Below are positions 18,407 to 28,274 of a stretch of DNA of 64,000 nucleotides, piece after piece (positions within the stretch are counted from its first letter, which is position 1; the number at the start of each line of letters is the position of its first letter). Position numbers and translations under genes: made by a program. The stretch is from Porticoccaceae bacterium (lineage in GTDB: Bacteria; Pseudomonadota; Gammaproteobacteria; Pseudomonadales; Porticoccaceae). The notes below the pieces were generated by a model, which did no database searches, was not told the DNA's origin, and saw only the letters and a program-made list of their open reading frames with translations. The stretch is taken from positions 53,456 to 117,455 of the forward strand of contig JAJFKC010000048.1 in NCBI GenBank assembly GCA_021773435.1, read 5' to 3'.

Positions 18407-19336
18407 TTAATCTGCAACCGGTGTCAGCCACTCGGGGTGGTCGTTGTTACGCCCCCGAACAGCATCGAAATACAGGCCTTGCAATAAATCGGTGATAGGC
18501 CCACGGGCGCCTCTTCCGATTGTTCGATTATCCATTTCACATATGGGTAACACTTCCGCCGCTGTGCCTGTAAAAAAGGCCTCGTCGGCGATATATACCT
18601 CATCGCGGGTAATACGTTTTTCACGAACTTGGTAGCCTTGCTCGTTAGCCAGTTGGATGACCGTCGCACGGGTAATGCCGTCCAGGCACGAAGTCAGTTC
18701 GGGGGTATACAAAACACCGTCTCGAACGATAAAGATATTCTCGCCACTGCCCTCAGCCACATAGCCATCAACATCAAGCAGCAAAGCCTCTTCATAGCCA
18801 TTTTCCAGGGCCTCACGTAAAGCCATCATCGAGTTCATATAATTGCCGTTGGCCTTGGCTTTACACATTGTGACGTTAACGTGATGCCGGGTATAGGACG
18901 AAGTATGAATGCGGATGCCTTTTTCCAGCGCTTCAGGACTCATATAGGAAGGCCATTCCCACGCTGCGACAATTAAATGTGTGCTCAGGCAATCGGCGCG
19001 CAAACCCATTTGTTCGCTGCCCAGAAAGGCCATCGGCCGCAGATAGCCCTCATTAAGATTATTTTCACGAACCACGGTACGCTGAGCTTCGTTGACTTCA
19101 TCCATTTCAAAAGGCATATCCATGCCGATTATTTTGGCGGAATTAAACATCCTCTGGGTATGCTCCTTGAGGCGAAAGATTGCCGGGCCGTGAGATTCGG
19201 TATCGTAGGCCCGCACCCCTTCAAACACGCCCATTCCGTAATGCAGGGTGTGGGTGAGCACATGGACTTTGGCATCACGCCAGGGTACCAATTCTCTATC
19301 GAACCAAATTTTTCCGTCGCGATCTGCAAACGACAT
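18407..19336 (-). CDS. ilvE: Branched-chain amino-acid aminotransferase
   Basis: IlvE catalyses the last step of leucine, isoleucine and valine synthesis, using PLP and glutamate. The 309-residue fold-type IV protein has VHVLTHTLHYGMGVFEGVRA near residue 25-45 and the PLP lysine in CKAKANGNYMNS. EALLLDVDGYVAEGSGENIF and the FFTGTAAEV loop complete the cofactor site. An AAGGAG ribosome-binding site precedes the ATG. Its position between glnE and waaF repeats the Pseudomonas order. No attenuator or leader peptide for branched-chain amino acids was seen in the 90-bp gap upstream. Confidence 0.95.
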   Translation of the reverse strand: MSFADRDGKIWFDRELVPWRDAKVHVLTHTLHYGMGVFEGVRAYDTESHGPAIFRLKEHTQRMFNSAKIIGMDMPFEMDEVNEAQRTVVRENNLNEGYLRPMAFLGSEQMGLRADCLSTHLIVAAWEWPSYMSPEALEKGIRIHTSSYTRHHVNVTMCKAKANGNYMNSMMALREALENGYEEALLLDVDGYVAEGSGENIFIVRDGVLYTPELTSCLDGITRATVIQLANEQGYQVREKRITRDEVYIADEAFFTGTAAEVLPICEMDNRTIGRGARGPITDLLQGLYFDAVRGRNNDHPEWLTPVAD

Positions 19337-19427
19337 TTATTTACTCCTTATTACTGATATGTAGGCCCAGTATTGAAATTGAGTGTTGAAACACTGGATG
19401 ACGATCAAAATATGACCGTCAGTCGAG

Positions 19428-22400
19428 CTAGCTAAATAACTTTTGCCAAAGGGCTAGCACCGCCCCGCGGTGACCGTCGAAGGACTCGGCTTCGACAACG
19501 TTTGGCTCCTGCTGCAACTGTAGCCGATGGCCCGCTGAACGGTAGGCGATATACGCATCGGTCAATTCCTGGTTTTCATCTGCCGTCAGCACTTCGCTCT
19601 CAGACAACAGACCCAGGATACGAATATTGTCGCTCCACTGCGTCAACTGTGGAAAGGCATGGGCCTGAGCCAAAACAGCGAATTGAACCATAAATTCAAT
19701 ATCAACGATACCTCCCGGATCCTGTTTCAAATCAAATTGGCCAGCCTGTTTTTGTTTTGCATCAAGTCCCAAATGCTCGGCCATTTTCTGCCGCATCTCT
19801 ACCACCTCACGCTTCAATGTTTCCAATGCCCGTTCTCTTATCAAGATATTGTGGCGCAAGGTCAAAAAATGATCGGCTAATTCGGGGTCACCCGCGAGCG
19901 GTCGCGCTCGCACCAGAGCCTGATGCTCCCAGGTCCAGGCGCTGTTCCGCTGATATTTTTCGAAAGCAGCCATCGAGCTGACCAGCAGTCCGGAATTACC
20001 CGAAGGCCGTAGGCGCATATCGACCTCATAAAGCACTCCAGACGCAGCCGCCGTGTTCAGGATATGAATAATCCGCTGACCGAGACGCACAAAAAATGTT
20101 TCGTTGGCTATACTCTGCCCACCGGTGGTCATCAAGTTAGCATCTGCGTTATGCAAAAAAACCAGATCAAGATCTGAGCCGTGACTCAACTCAATTCCGC
20201 CTAATTTACCGTAAGCAACGATAAGAAAGTCCCTTGACCCAAGCTCCGAATTATCCTCGGAATGGCTCCCCGGTTGGCCGTATTTTTCGGTGAGCTGTTG
20301 CCATGCCAAAGTCAAGACCTGTTCAAGAATAATTTCAGCCAGACAGGTGAGATGATCGCTGACTTCCATCAGCGGTAACACCTCCATCACTTCGCAGGCG
20401 GCAACCCGCAGGGCGTGGGCGAGGCGAAAATAACGCAGCGCGTCCATTTGCGCCTCGAGATCACTCTCCGGAATGCGCAGCAACTGCTGCAATAATTCAT
20501 CCTGTAAGCGTTGGCGATCGAGAGGGGTATACAAGGCTCTCGCATCGAGGAGTTCATCAAGTAACACCGGATGCCTGCTTAAACTCTGGCTAATCCAGGG
20601 GCTAGCGGCGCATAGCGTGACCAATTGTTTGAGGGCTAAAGGATTCTCGATAAGCAAGACAAGATACGCGCTACGTCGAGCCACAGCTTCCACCAGAGCC
20701 AGGACTCTGATCAGGGTCTGAGTGCTATTTGCAAGCTGCCCGCAGGCTGCAATCATCGCTGGCATAACCTGATCGAGCCGGGCGCGGCTGTCCGCGGCCA
20801 TACCCGATACTTTCTGACTGGTCCGGAGCGTATCCAGGCGTTCTGCCGCTAACGGGGCATTATCGAAACCCGCCTGGTCAAGCTCGAACTGCAAATCCGC
20901 CAGGTCAGCCTCAAGCCAGGCCGCTTTGCCCTGGGCATTTGGCAGATCAACATTGCTAGTATCCAGAGACCGCCCTTGGGATGATTCCAGAGATAAATCC
21001 GTCTCTGTTTCCTGAACGAGATTTTGAAACAATTCGCTGACCAGCCCTCGATGTTGATCCAACACTGAAAAAAATTCCTCCCAGCCGGCAAAACCCATCA
21101 TGGTCGCTACACGCAGACAATCTATATCTGAATCGTGATCACTATCCGGTAAGGCCTGGGTCTGTTGGTCTCGCCAGCCCTGCAATACGTGCTCAAGGTT
21201 GCGAAGAAAAACATAGGCTCGCCACAGCCGCTGACCACCTCGCTCCGGCAATAAAACCTCTTCATCAAGCAGCGCTAAAATGTCCCGCAAGCGTCGGCTT
21301 TGAAAGCGCTGATCCCGACCGCCCTTGATAAGCTGGAATGCCTGGGCAATAAACTCGATCTCGCGGATACCGCCGTGACCGAGCTTGATATCGTGAAACA
21401 GGCCCCGCCGCTTAACCTCATGATTGATCATCGCCTTCATATCGCGCAACGACTGAATGGCACTAAAGTCGGTATAACGTCGGTAGGTAAAAGCGCGCAG
21501 CACCTGCATCAGAGCCTTCGCGCTTGCCCCGCCATCATCGGCTTGACCACTGTCGATGACTCGGCTTTTGATCATTGCATAACGCTCCCAGTCCCGGCCC
21601 TGGGTCTGGTAATACTCCTCAAGAGCATCGCAACTGAGCACCAGGGCACCGCTACCTCCATAGGGTCGCAGCCGCATATCGACACGAAAGACCTGTCCCT
21701 CGGCGGTCTGATTATCCAGAGCCTGAATCAGGTTTTGAGCGAGCTTAATAAAAAATTCCTGATTACCCAGTGCCTTTTTACCACCCTCGGTTTGGCCCAC
21801 CTCTGGGTAAGCAAAGATAAGGTCGATATCGGACGACACATTCAGCTCATCTGCCCCCAGCTTGCCCATGGCGAGCACCTGCATATGCTGTTCCGAACCA
21901 CCATTCGCGCCCATGGGCCTGCCCCAGGTTTCACTGAGCCAGTTGTGGAGTTTGGCTAGGCTGACCTGTATTACCGCATCGGCGAGCCTGGACATATCGC
22001 GGGTCGTCTCAATCATCTTTGCCGCATTATTTCCCCCATCACGGCCCGCTTCCACCGAGGCCAGATCTCGCCATAGAATACGGAGCATTTCGTAGCGCCG
22101 AAAATATCGGAGCTGGATATGCAGCTGTGTTTCTCGGTCAGGTTTGTTGGATGCTTCTTCCCGGCAGGTTTCGAGACAACGCGCTACCAGAGTGGTGGGC
22201 TCGTAGTGGGTATATAAATCGCCACTGTCGACTAATCTTTGGAATATTTCCGGGTGGCGGATGCAATTAAGCGCTACGAATTCGCTACCGCTCCAAACGC
22301 GGAATAACTGACGAGAAAACTCATCATCCGCCAACTGTTTGTCCAGCCATGCCTGAATTTCTGGCGAAGCACTTGCTCGGAATCGAGACAAATGTTGTTC

Positions 22401-22463
22401 GACGCTGGCTTGCAGCTCGGCGGGTAACTCGCCGGGCGGGTCTGTGTGCGACTGCTTATTCAT
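19428..22463 (-). CDS. glnE: Bifunctional glutamine synthetase adenylyltransferase / deadenylyltransferase
   Basis: GlnE adds and removes AMP on glutamine synthetase in response to PII and glutamine. The 1011-residue length is about 60 above the E. coli enzyme. Both nucleotidyltransferase domains are intact: the deadenylylase GxSDxD motif is VSSDIDLIFAYPE near residue 210 and the adenylylase motif is GSDLDLVFLH near residue 745. DPGGIVDIEFMVQ and the matching HGGIREIEFIAQ occur once in each half, as expected from the internal duplication. It precedes ilvE by about 90 bp. Confidence 0.96.
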   Translation of the reverse strand: MNKQSHTDPPGELPAELQASVEQHLSRFRASASPEIQAWLDKQLADDEFSRQLFRVWSGSEFVALNCIRHPEIFQRLVDSGDLYTHYEPTTLVARCLETCREEASNKPDRETQLHIQLRYFRRYEMLRILWRDLASVEAGRDGGNNAAKMIETTRDMSRLADAVIQVSLAKLHNWLSETWGRPMGANGGSEQHMQVLAMGKLGADELNVSSDIDLIFAYPEVGQTEGGKKALGNQEFFIKLAQNLIQALDNQTAEGQVFRVDMRLRPYGGSGALVLSCDALEEYYQTQGRDWERYAMIKSRVIDSGQADDGGASAKALMQVLRAFTYRRYTDFSAIQSLRDMKAMINHEVKRRGLFHDIKLGHGGIREIEFIAQAFQLIKGGRDQRFQSRRLRDILALLDEEVLLPERGGQRLWRAYVFLRNLEHVLQGWRDQQTQALPDSDHDSDIDCLRVATMMGFAGWEEFFSVLDQHRGLVSELFQNLVQETETDLSLESSQGRSLDTSNVDLPNAQGKAAWLEADLADLQFELDQAGFDNAPLAAERLDTLRTSQKVSGMAADSRARLDQVMPAMIAACGQLANSTQTLIRVLALVEAVARRSAYLVLLIENPLALKQLVTLCAASPWISQSLSRHPVLLDELLDARALYTPLDRQRLQDELLQQLLRIPESDLEAQMDALRYFRLAHALRVAACEVMEVLPLMEVSDHLTCLAEIILEQVLTLAWQQLTEKYGQPGSHSEDNSELGSRDFLIVAYGKLGGIELSHGSDLDLVFLHNADANLMTTGGQSIANETFFVRLGQRIIHILNTAAASGVLYEVDMRLRPSGNSGLLVSSMAAFEKYQRNSAWTWEHQALVRARPLAGDPELADHFLTLRHNILIRERALETLKREVVEMRQKMAEHLGLDAKQKQAGQFDLKQDPGGIVDIEFMVQFAVLAQAHAFPQLTQWSDNIRILGLLSESEVLTADENQELTDAYIAYRSAGHRLQLQQEPNVVEAESFDGHRGAVLALWQKLFS

Positions 22464-22610
22464 CAGCGATATTCTAACAAGCGTTTGGCAAACTTTCTGA
22501 GTATCGAAATGAACTGGGGGTAAAATCGCAAATATGCCCCTTCCGTAGCCAAATCATCGACCTCAGGCAAATTGCTTTTCGCCCCCCTCGCCCTCTACAC
22601 TGGCGACCTT

Positions 22611-23738
22611 ATGACGCTTCTCAATATGCTCGAACAACTTATTCGCTGCAATTCCATCAGCAGCGTCAACCCGGCTATCGATCAGGGCAATCGGGTGGTG
22701 ATCGACATGCTGGCTAACTGGCTCGATGGGCTTGGTTTCAACACAGAGATTATGCCCCTGGCAGATCCGCGCAAAGCCAACCTGATCGCCACCCTGGGCA
22801 GCGGCCCCGGCGGACTTGTTCTGTCCGGCCATACTGATACCGTGCCCTGCGACGAAGGGCTTTGGCAACAGTCGCCATTTGAGCTGGCCGAGCAGGATAA
22901 TCGCTTTTACGGCCTGGGCATTTGCGATATGAAAAGTTTTTTTGCCCTGGCTATCGAGGCTGTTCTGCCCTTTCTGGAACGCACCCCCCGGCAACCTTTA
23001 ATTATTCTCGCCACCGCCGATGAAGAGTCATCCATGGCGGGGGCTAAAGCGCTTGCGCAAGCAGGTAAACCGAAGGCCCGATATGCTGTGATAGGCGAGC
23101 CAACCGGTATGCAACCCATCGCCACCCACAAAGGAATTTTGATAGAAAGACTTGTCGTTCAGGGCAAATCGGGACACTCCAGTAATCCCACCCTGGGCAA
23201 CAATGCCCTGCACACCATGCATGATGCCTTGAGTGAATTACGCGCGCTGCAAGCTGAGCTAAAAGAGCGTTACAACAATCCCCTGTTTGCCGTTGATTAC
23301 CCGACTTTAAACCTGGGTTGTATTCACGGTGGCGACAACCCCAACCGCATCTGTGGCCGCGCTGAGCTGGGTTTCGAAATACGACCTTTACCGGGGATGG
23401 ATATCGATGAGCTCCACCAAATCCTCGAACAACGGCTGCTCGGCCTTGGCGAACGGGAGGGTACCGAAGTATCCCTGGCCCATTTCGGTGTGCCACCATT
23501 TGCGACTGACGAGCAAAGTGAATTACTGGCCTACTGTGAGAAGCTCACTGGCCACAGCAGCGGCTCGGTGGCCTTCGCCACCGAAGCACCGTACCTGCAA
23601 GAGCTGGGCATGGATGTGCTGGTACTGGGGCCAGGTAATATTGACCAGGCCCACCAGCCCGATGAATATCTAGCCACTGAACGGATAGAGCCGATGATTG
23701 GCTGGCTGTCTCAGCTTATTGGCAAGTATTGTTTTTAA
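22611..23738 (+). CDS. argE: Acetylornithine deacetylase
   Basis: ArgE removes the acetyl group from N-acetylornithine in arginine synthesis. The ATG at 22611 is preferred over an upstream TTG at 22572, because MTLLNMLEQLIRCNSISSVN is a usual family start and gives 375 residues. The M20 metallopeptidase features are LSGHTDTVPCDE (metal His/Asp), YGLGICDMKSF, TADEESSMAGAK (catalytic Glu-Glu), and IGEPTGM. The final metal His is in GPGNIDQAHQPDEYL. It diverges from glnE. argA lies 2 kb downstream on the same strand, separated by an opposite-strand ThDP enzyme. Confidence 0.9.
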   Translation: MTLLNMLEQLIRCNSISSVNPAIDQGNRVVIDMLANWLDGLGFNTEIMPLADPRKANLIATLGSGPGGLVLSGHTDTVPCDEGLWQQSPFELAEQDNRFYGLGICDMKSFFALAIEAVLPFLERTPRQPLIILATADEESSMAGAKALAQAGKPKARYAVIGEPTGMQPIATHKGILIERLVVQGKSGHSSNPTLGNNALHTMHDALSELRALQAELKERYNNPLFAVDYPTLNLGCIHGGDNPNRICGRAELGFEIRPLPGMDIDELHQILEQRLLGLGEREGTEVSLAHFGVPPFATDEQSELLAYCEKLTGHSSGSVAFATEAPYLQELGMDVLVLGPGNIDQAHQPDEYLATERIEPMIGWLSQLIGKYCF

Positions 23739-23760
23739 CAGCGTGCCTGAAGTAATCCCC

Positions 23761-25431
23761 TCACACATAGGTACTGCCCTTTGCGCCAGTGTTAATATCT
23801 TTCCGCAATTTGACATTAATCAATGCCGGTTTTCCGGACGCGAAAGATCGTTCTAAAGCCGGCCGGATTTCATCGGGATGGGTGCAGTACTCGCCATGAC
23901 CACCCATAGCCTCAACTATTAAATCATAGCGGGTTTCATTGAGTTCAACTGCAATCATGCGGTCCTGACCATATTGCGACACCTGCGGTCGCATCATTTG
24001 CCCCCATGCCGCATCATTGCCAACAATACCAACGATGGGCAGGTTGAAGCGTACGGCCGTATCAAATTCAAATCCGTTCAGGCCAAAAGACCCGTCCCCA
24101 TAAATAATCAAAACGCGCTTTTCAGGAAAGGCTTTCTGCGCGGCCAACGCGAATGGCATACCAACACCCAGGGTTCCGAGAGGCCCCGGATCCATCCAGG
24201 CGTTTTCTTTCAATACCGGAACGACTTTGGCCGCCTGGGCGACAATATCACCGCCGTCGCCAATGACTATGGTGTCTTCAGTAACGAAGTCGCGGATCTC
24301 TCGACACATGCGCATCGGATCAACCGGGCTTTCGGAGGAATTCAACTGGGCTTCCACACCTGCAGCAATATCCGTTTCTACCACACGCAATTCATCCCGC
24401 CAACCGGCAAAATCAGGTGACAGACCTTGTTTCTCGATTTCTTGCACGATCATTTCGAAGCCACGGGCAAGGCTGCCCACGACGGCCACATCTGGCGTGC
24501 GGTTCTGGCCGATTAAGTGGTGCTCCATATCCATCTGGATAATCTTTGTGTCTTCAGGGATGCTTTTGCCATAGGCCAGGCGAAAATCAAGCGCGACCCC
24601 CGCACAGATAAAGAGATCACAGCCCTGCAATGCTGCCTTACGAGCGCGACTAAAAAATTGCGGGGAATCATGATGCAGCGTGCCCCGTCCCATACCATTG
24701 GCAAGCGCGGGCATCGCAGTGCTGTCAACGAATTCTCGCATAGCCGCGCTGGCGTGCGACCATTTGATACTGGTTCCTGCCATTAATACCGGCTGTTTCG
24801 CCGCCTTGATAAGCGCCACAGCCGCTTCGATATCTGCCGGTTCAGGCGCATTCCGGGGCGGGTCGGTTCGAATAGCTGGAAACCACGTTTCTTCTATACT
24901 TGCCGGGCCAGCGAGAATATCCATAGGGATTTCCAGGAACACCGGACCCGGCACACCTGAGACCGCGTGACGGATCGCCACTTCAATATATTCTGGAATA
25001 CGCCTGGTCTCATAACAGCTGTCAGCCCATTTGGTGATCGGGCGCATTAAACCAACGTGATCCATCTCCTGCAGAGAACCACGACGCATATTGTTAAAGG
25101 GCCCCTGTCCTCCAATCACCAGCATAGGGCTGTTGGCCCGCCACGCATTGGCGACGCCGGTGACAGAATCAGTGACACCAGGACCAGCGGTCACTACTGC
25201 ACAACCGATCTTGCCCGGATGTAAGCGACTCCAGGCATCGGCAGCATGCGTTGCCGCCTGTTCGTGTCGGACATCGATAATGTCAATACCCTCATCAATA
25301 CAGCCATCATATATCGCCATAATATGGCCACCGCTCAGGGTAAAAATGCATTCGACCCCGGCATTTTTAAGTGCCCGTGCCGCCAGTTTTCCACCATGAT
25401 CTTTGCTAGAACTTTTATCAGATGTCGCCAT
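23761..25431 (-). CDS. Thiamine diphosphate-dependent enzyme, acetolactate synthase / 2-hydroxyacyl-CoA lyase-like
   Basis: The ATG at 25431 is chosen because an AGAGGG ribosome-binding site lies about 10 bases before it; the TTG at 25464 would add 11 residues. The 556-residue protein has the three-domain ThDP layout. The cofactor-activating Glu is in DVRHEQAATHAADAW. The ThDP-Mg motif runs from GDGSFGLNGFEFDTA to VGNDAAWGQ. Substrate is uncertain: the N-terminus resembles acetolactate synthase catalytic subunits, but there is no regulatory subunit nearby. The neighbours argE and argA point in the other direction, so the context does not define a role. Confidence 0.75.
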   Translation of the reverse strand: MATSDKSSSKDHGGKLAARALKNAGVECIFTLSGGHIMAIYDGCIDEGIDIIDVRHEQAATHAADAWSRLHPGKIGCAVVTAGPGVTDSVTGVANAWRANSPMLVIGGQGPFNNMRRGSLQEMDHVGLMRPITKWADSCYETRRIPEYIEVAIRHAVSGVPGPVFLEIPMDILAGPASIEETWFPAIRTDPPRNAPEPADIEAAVALIKAAKQPVLMAGTSIKWSHASAAMREFVDSTAMPALANGMGRGTLHHDSPQFFSRARKAALQGCDLFICAGVALDFRLAYGKSIPEDTKIIQMDMEHHLIGQNRTPDVAVVGSLARGFEMIVQEIEKQGLSPDFAGWRDELRVVETDIAAGVEAQLNSSESPVDPMRMCREIRDFVTEDTIVIGDGGDIVAQAAKVVPVLKENAWMDPGPLGTLGVGMPFALAAQKAFPEKRVLIIYGDGSFGLNGFEFDTAVRFNLPIVGIVGNDAAWGQMMRPQVSQYGQDRMIAVELNETRYDLIVEAMGGHGEYCTHPDEIRPALERSFASGKPALINVKLRKDINTGAKGSTYV

Positions 25432-25827
25432 CTTCTCTACCCTCTTTTTTACTACGTCAGTCAATTTTTGTATTGCTGCGCCGACTGTTTAAATACCCAC
25501 TCGATGTGCACGATTTGCTGTTCTCGAGCCTTACCCGTCTTAGTCAGAATAGTCGAAATGTCATTTACTGGCCTGCCATAAGGTCTGGCCATTTACAGAC
25601 ATCATGTCAATAGCCGTAACATATGCTCTTGAGACTATCATGATTGCGGGAAAATATTTCATGTCTACGAAGACTCACACGGTTTTATCGCATCTGTGTG
25701 CCGGACAACATCGACCAGAACACAAGTTACCTCCCAGGGACTTTAATTAAAGTCTATTCGCACCGATGCGGCCTGATATAATTACCTAAAAACTGATCCG
25801 CTTAATTATAGCTTCTGCACCAAAATC
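25432..25827. promoter_or_regulatory. Intergenic region with argA promoter-like -10 box
   Basis: This stretch of nearly 400 bp separates the ThDP enzyme from divergent argA. A TATAAT hexamer at 25777-25782, 46 bp before the argA ATG, is the best plus-strand -10 candidate; no convincing -35 or ArgR box pair was seen by eye. Short frames in it have unusual composition and no recognisable motif, so I read the region as non-coding. Confidence 0.4.
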
Positions 25828-27135
25828 ATGAATAACTACGTAAAATTTTTCCGAGAAACCTCGCCCTATATCAATATGCACAGAGGCAAGACCTTTGTGT
25901 TGGCGCTGCCTGGTGAAAGTCTTTACGACGACAATTTCGGTCATATCATTCACGATATTGCGCTGCTGAATAATCTCGGCATTAAAATCGTGCTGGTTCA
26001 TGGCGCTAAACCACAGGTTGAAGAAAAACTCGCTCAACGCAAACTCAGACCCCAATTCAGCAATAACACGCGTATCACAGACGCCGACACCATGTCCTGT
26101 GTGAAGGAAGCAGTTGGCAGCACCACCATTGCCATCGAAGCACTGTTATCGATGGGTATGCCGAATTCGCCCATGCAGGGCTCGCGACTCCGAGTGATCA
26201 GTGGCAACTTTATTACCGCCAAACCCCTGGGCATTCGTGATGGGGTGGACTTTCACCACACCGGTGAAGTACGCAGGATTGATCGAATCGGAATTAAACG
26301 CCAGTTAGATGACGACGCTGTCGTAATCCTGGCGCCGCTGGGTTATTCCCCTACAGGTGAGGCCTTTAATCTCACCTGCGAAGATATCGCCACCCAGGCG
26401 GCGATTACTTTAGAGGCGGAAAAGCTGGTTTGCTTTTGCGACGAAGCGGGCGTATCCGATAGTGATGGGAAATTAGTTCGCACCATCGATATGGTCGACG
26501 TGCACAACTGGCTAGATCAAATTAAACAAAATGTGCGGCTCCACGACGCCCTGAACGCGGGCTACGACGCTTGCCTGAACGGTGTATCCCGCAGCCACCT
26601 GATTGCTTACGGCGAAGATGGCGCGTTGCTGCAGGAATTGTTTACCCGCGAAGGGTCGGGCACTTTGCTTTCCCATCACGGCGGCGAAACCATTCGTCAG
26701 GCAACCATCGATGATGTCGGCGGCGTGCTGGAACTTATCACACCTCTGGAAGAGTCCGGCGTATTAGTGAAACGCTCAAGGGAATTGCTTGAAACTGAAA
26801 TCACTCGCTTCCATGTGGTGATGCATCCGGAGGGCATGGTGATTGGCTGTGCGGCGCTGTATCCCTTTCCCGACACCGAATCTGGAGAGCTGGCCTGTGT
26901 GGTCACCCATCCTGATTTTCACAAGCGCGGACTGGCGGCGAGGTTGTTGAATGCCCTTGAGCAAAAAGCCAGGGGCGAGCTGAACTTAAACCAGCTATTT
27001 GTGCTCACCACCCAGACGGCCCACTGGTTTCAGGAGCAGGGTTTTAGTGAGTCTTCCCTAAAAGCGCTGCCCACAGAAAAAGCGGCCTTATACAATTTGC
27101 AGAGGAATTCGAAAATACTGGTTAAGACGCTTTAA
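25828..27135 (+). CDS. argA: Amino-acid N-acetyltransferase (N-acetylglutamate synthase)
   Basis: ArgA acetylates glutamate with acetyl-CoA, the first step of arginine synthesis. The 435 residues match the classical two-domain form. An N-terminal amino-acid-kinase-like domain (about 1-290) contains IVLVHGAKPQVEE and the arginine-sensing region. A C-terminal GNAT domain (about 295-435) contains the acetyl-CoA loop VVTHPDFHKRGLAARLL. The end, LYNLQRNSKILVKTL, is typical. Feedback inhibition by arginine is expected from the family. A strong hairpin terminator follows 66 bp after the stop. Confidence 0.95.
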   Translation: MNNYVKFFRETSPYINMHRGKTFVLALPGESLYDDNFGHIIHDIALLNNLGIKIVLVHGAKPQVEEKLAQRKLRPQFSNNTRITDADTMSCVKEAVGSTTIAIEALLSMGMPNSPMQGSRLRVISGNFITAKPLGIRDGVDFHHTGEVRRIDRIGIKRQLDDDAVVILAPLGYSPTGEAFNLTCEDIATQAAITLEAEKLVCFCDEAGVSDSDGKLVRTIDMVDVHNWLDQIKQNVRLHDALNAGYDACLNGVSRSHLIAYGEDGALLQELFTREGSGTLLSHHGGETIRQATIDDVGGVLELITPLEESGVLVKRSRELLETEITRFHVVMHPEGMVIGCAALYPFPDTESGELACVVTHPDFHKRGLAARLLNALEQKARGELNLNQLFVLTTQTAHWFQEQGFSESSLKALPTEKAALYNLQRNSKILVKTL

Positions 27136-27200
27136 GCCGCCAAAATCAGCTACATATTCCTACTGCTGTTTCTCTGAACTGATTTTCAAAACCGTAGTTC

Positions 27201-27235
27201 AAAAAAAGGGTGGACAAGATGTCCACCCTTTTTTT
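27201..27235. terminator. Bidirectional intrinsic terminator after argA
   Basis: A perfect 9-bp stem (GGGTGGACA at 27208-27216, TGTCCACCC at 27220-27228) with a 3-base loop is flanked by seven A on the left and seven T on the right. It can therefore end transcription in both directions, serving argA on the plus strand and the minus-strand gene that stops at 27267. Confidence 0.92.
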
Positions 27236-27266
27236 GCATCAACAACACATACCTATAAGCAAAAAA

Positions 27267-27557
27267 TCAGGCTTTTATATCGAAAAACCTTATTGAAGGT
27301 GGCTGCGTCACCATAGCCCCTATGCCATCCATCGCACCCGTCTCGGTGCGCCAGGCCAGGTACTTCTCGTAATGCTGACGCGAATCCCACTTCTCTACCG
27401 CTACAACGGTCGTCGGGTCATCCTGATCCTGTGTCGCATAGACCTCGACACATCCGTCGTATTTACGGGTATCAGGCAACATTGCGCCCAGGCCAGTAAT
27501 CATTTCGTCAACACATTCCGGCTTCACTTTTAATTCGAGTAATACTGTGCAAACCAT
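27267..27557 (-). CDS. Antibiotic biosynthesis monooxygenase (ABM) domain protein
   Basis: This is a 96-residue single ABM/YgiN-like ferredoxin-fold protein. Such proteins work as dimers in quinone or polyketide oxidation or in reactive-aldehyde handling. The pattern VCTVLLELKVKPECVDEM, an acidic-aromatic core (VVAVEKWDSRQHYEKYL) and a C-terminal beta strand IRFFDIKA fit the family. No partner reveals its substrate. It is co-oriented with the downstream end of a methyltransferase and a membrane-protein gene, about 90 bp apart. It shares the argA terminator. Confidence 0.75.
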   Translation of the reverse strand: MVCTVLLELKVKPECVDEMITGLGAMLPDTRKYDGCVEVYATQDQDDPTTVVAVEKWDSRQHYEKYLAWRTETGAMDGIGAMVTQPPSIRFFDIKA

Positions 27558-27646
27558 AGTAATTCTCCTGTATCTGTCTTTGTCTGGGTCACCGATAATA
27601 GAAGATGACGCGACAAATTACTATCAGCCAGACCTCTTTAAACCCG

Positions 27647-28267
27647 CTAGGTGATTCCCGCCACACCCCAATAATTGTAGGCGAACAATTTCGGCGTCGA
27701 GGGCAAATACATAGCATCCATATCCTTCACCTCAAAACCTGTCTCAGACAGTAGTTTGGGTATCGGTCGATTCAGATTGCAACCACCGGCAAATTTCTTC
27801 CACATGGGGTTGATGCGGTTCTGCCATTTCAGAACCCCTTCATCCGGCGCTTCGCCATGCTCAGTAAATATCAGTTTACCGCCCGGTTTAAGTACCCGAC
27901 GCATTTGCTCCAGTGCGGTATGCCAGTCGGGAATGGTGCACAGCGTATAGGTCAGCAGCACGGTATCCACACTGTCGTCTTCCAGAGGAATTTCTTCTCC
28001 GGGCAAATCGATTAGCTTTACCTCTAAACCGGATTTTTCAATATTGGGCGCAGCTTTATCTCGCATCGCCTCTGATGGCTCCAGACCCCAGATAAACTCC
28101 ACCTTGTCGCGGTCATAGTAGGGCAGGTTCAGCGCCGAGCCCATACCCACTTCCAGAACTCGGCCCTCGCATTGAGGCACGACTTTTTTGCGCTGGTAAA
28201 GAATTGGTTTGGTGCCACAGGCACAGTTAATAAAGGGGGCGAGAAAATATTTATCGTATAAACCCAT
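27647..28267 (-). CDS. Class I SAM-dependent methyltransferase
   Basis: The 206-residue protein shows the Rossmann methyltransferase motifs: motif I VLEVGMGSALNLPYY near residue 38, an acidic Glu in WGLEPSEAM, motif III DTVLLTYTLC and the post-strand-5 segment LKPGGKLIFTEHGEAP. It resembles the METTL7-like or phospholipid N-methyltransferase group; the substrate is not identifiable. It lies 7 bp after the stop of the upstream membrane-protein gene, so the two are almost certainly co-transcribed. A C-rich N-terminus (INCACGTKP) is distinctive. Confidence 0.75.
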   Translation of the reverse strand: MGLYDKYFLAPFINCACGTKPILYQRKKVVPQCEGRVLEVGMGSALNLPYYDRDKVEFIWGLEPSEAMRDKAAPNIEKSGLEVKLIDLPGEEIPLEDDSVDTVLLTYTLCTIPDWHTALEQMRRVLKPGGKLIFTEHGEAPDEGVLKWQNRINPMWKKFAGGCNLNRPIPKLLSETGFEVKDMDAMYLPSTPKLFAYNYWGVAGIT

Positions 28268-28274
28268 TTCTACC

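Noticed and set aside
22572..22610. Upstream TTG start for argE
   Set aside because: It adds a 13-residue extension (MLFAPLALYTGDL) outside the family's usual N-terminus; the ATG at 22611 fits better.
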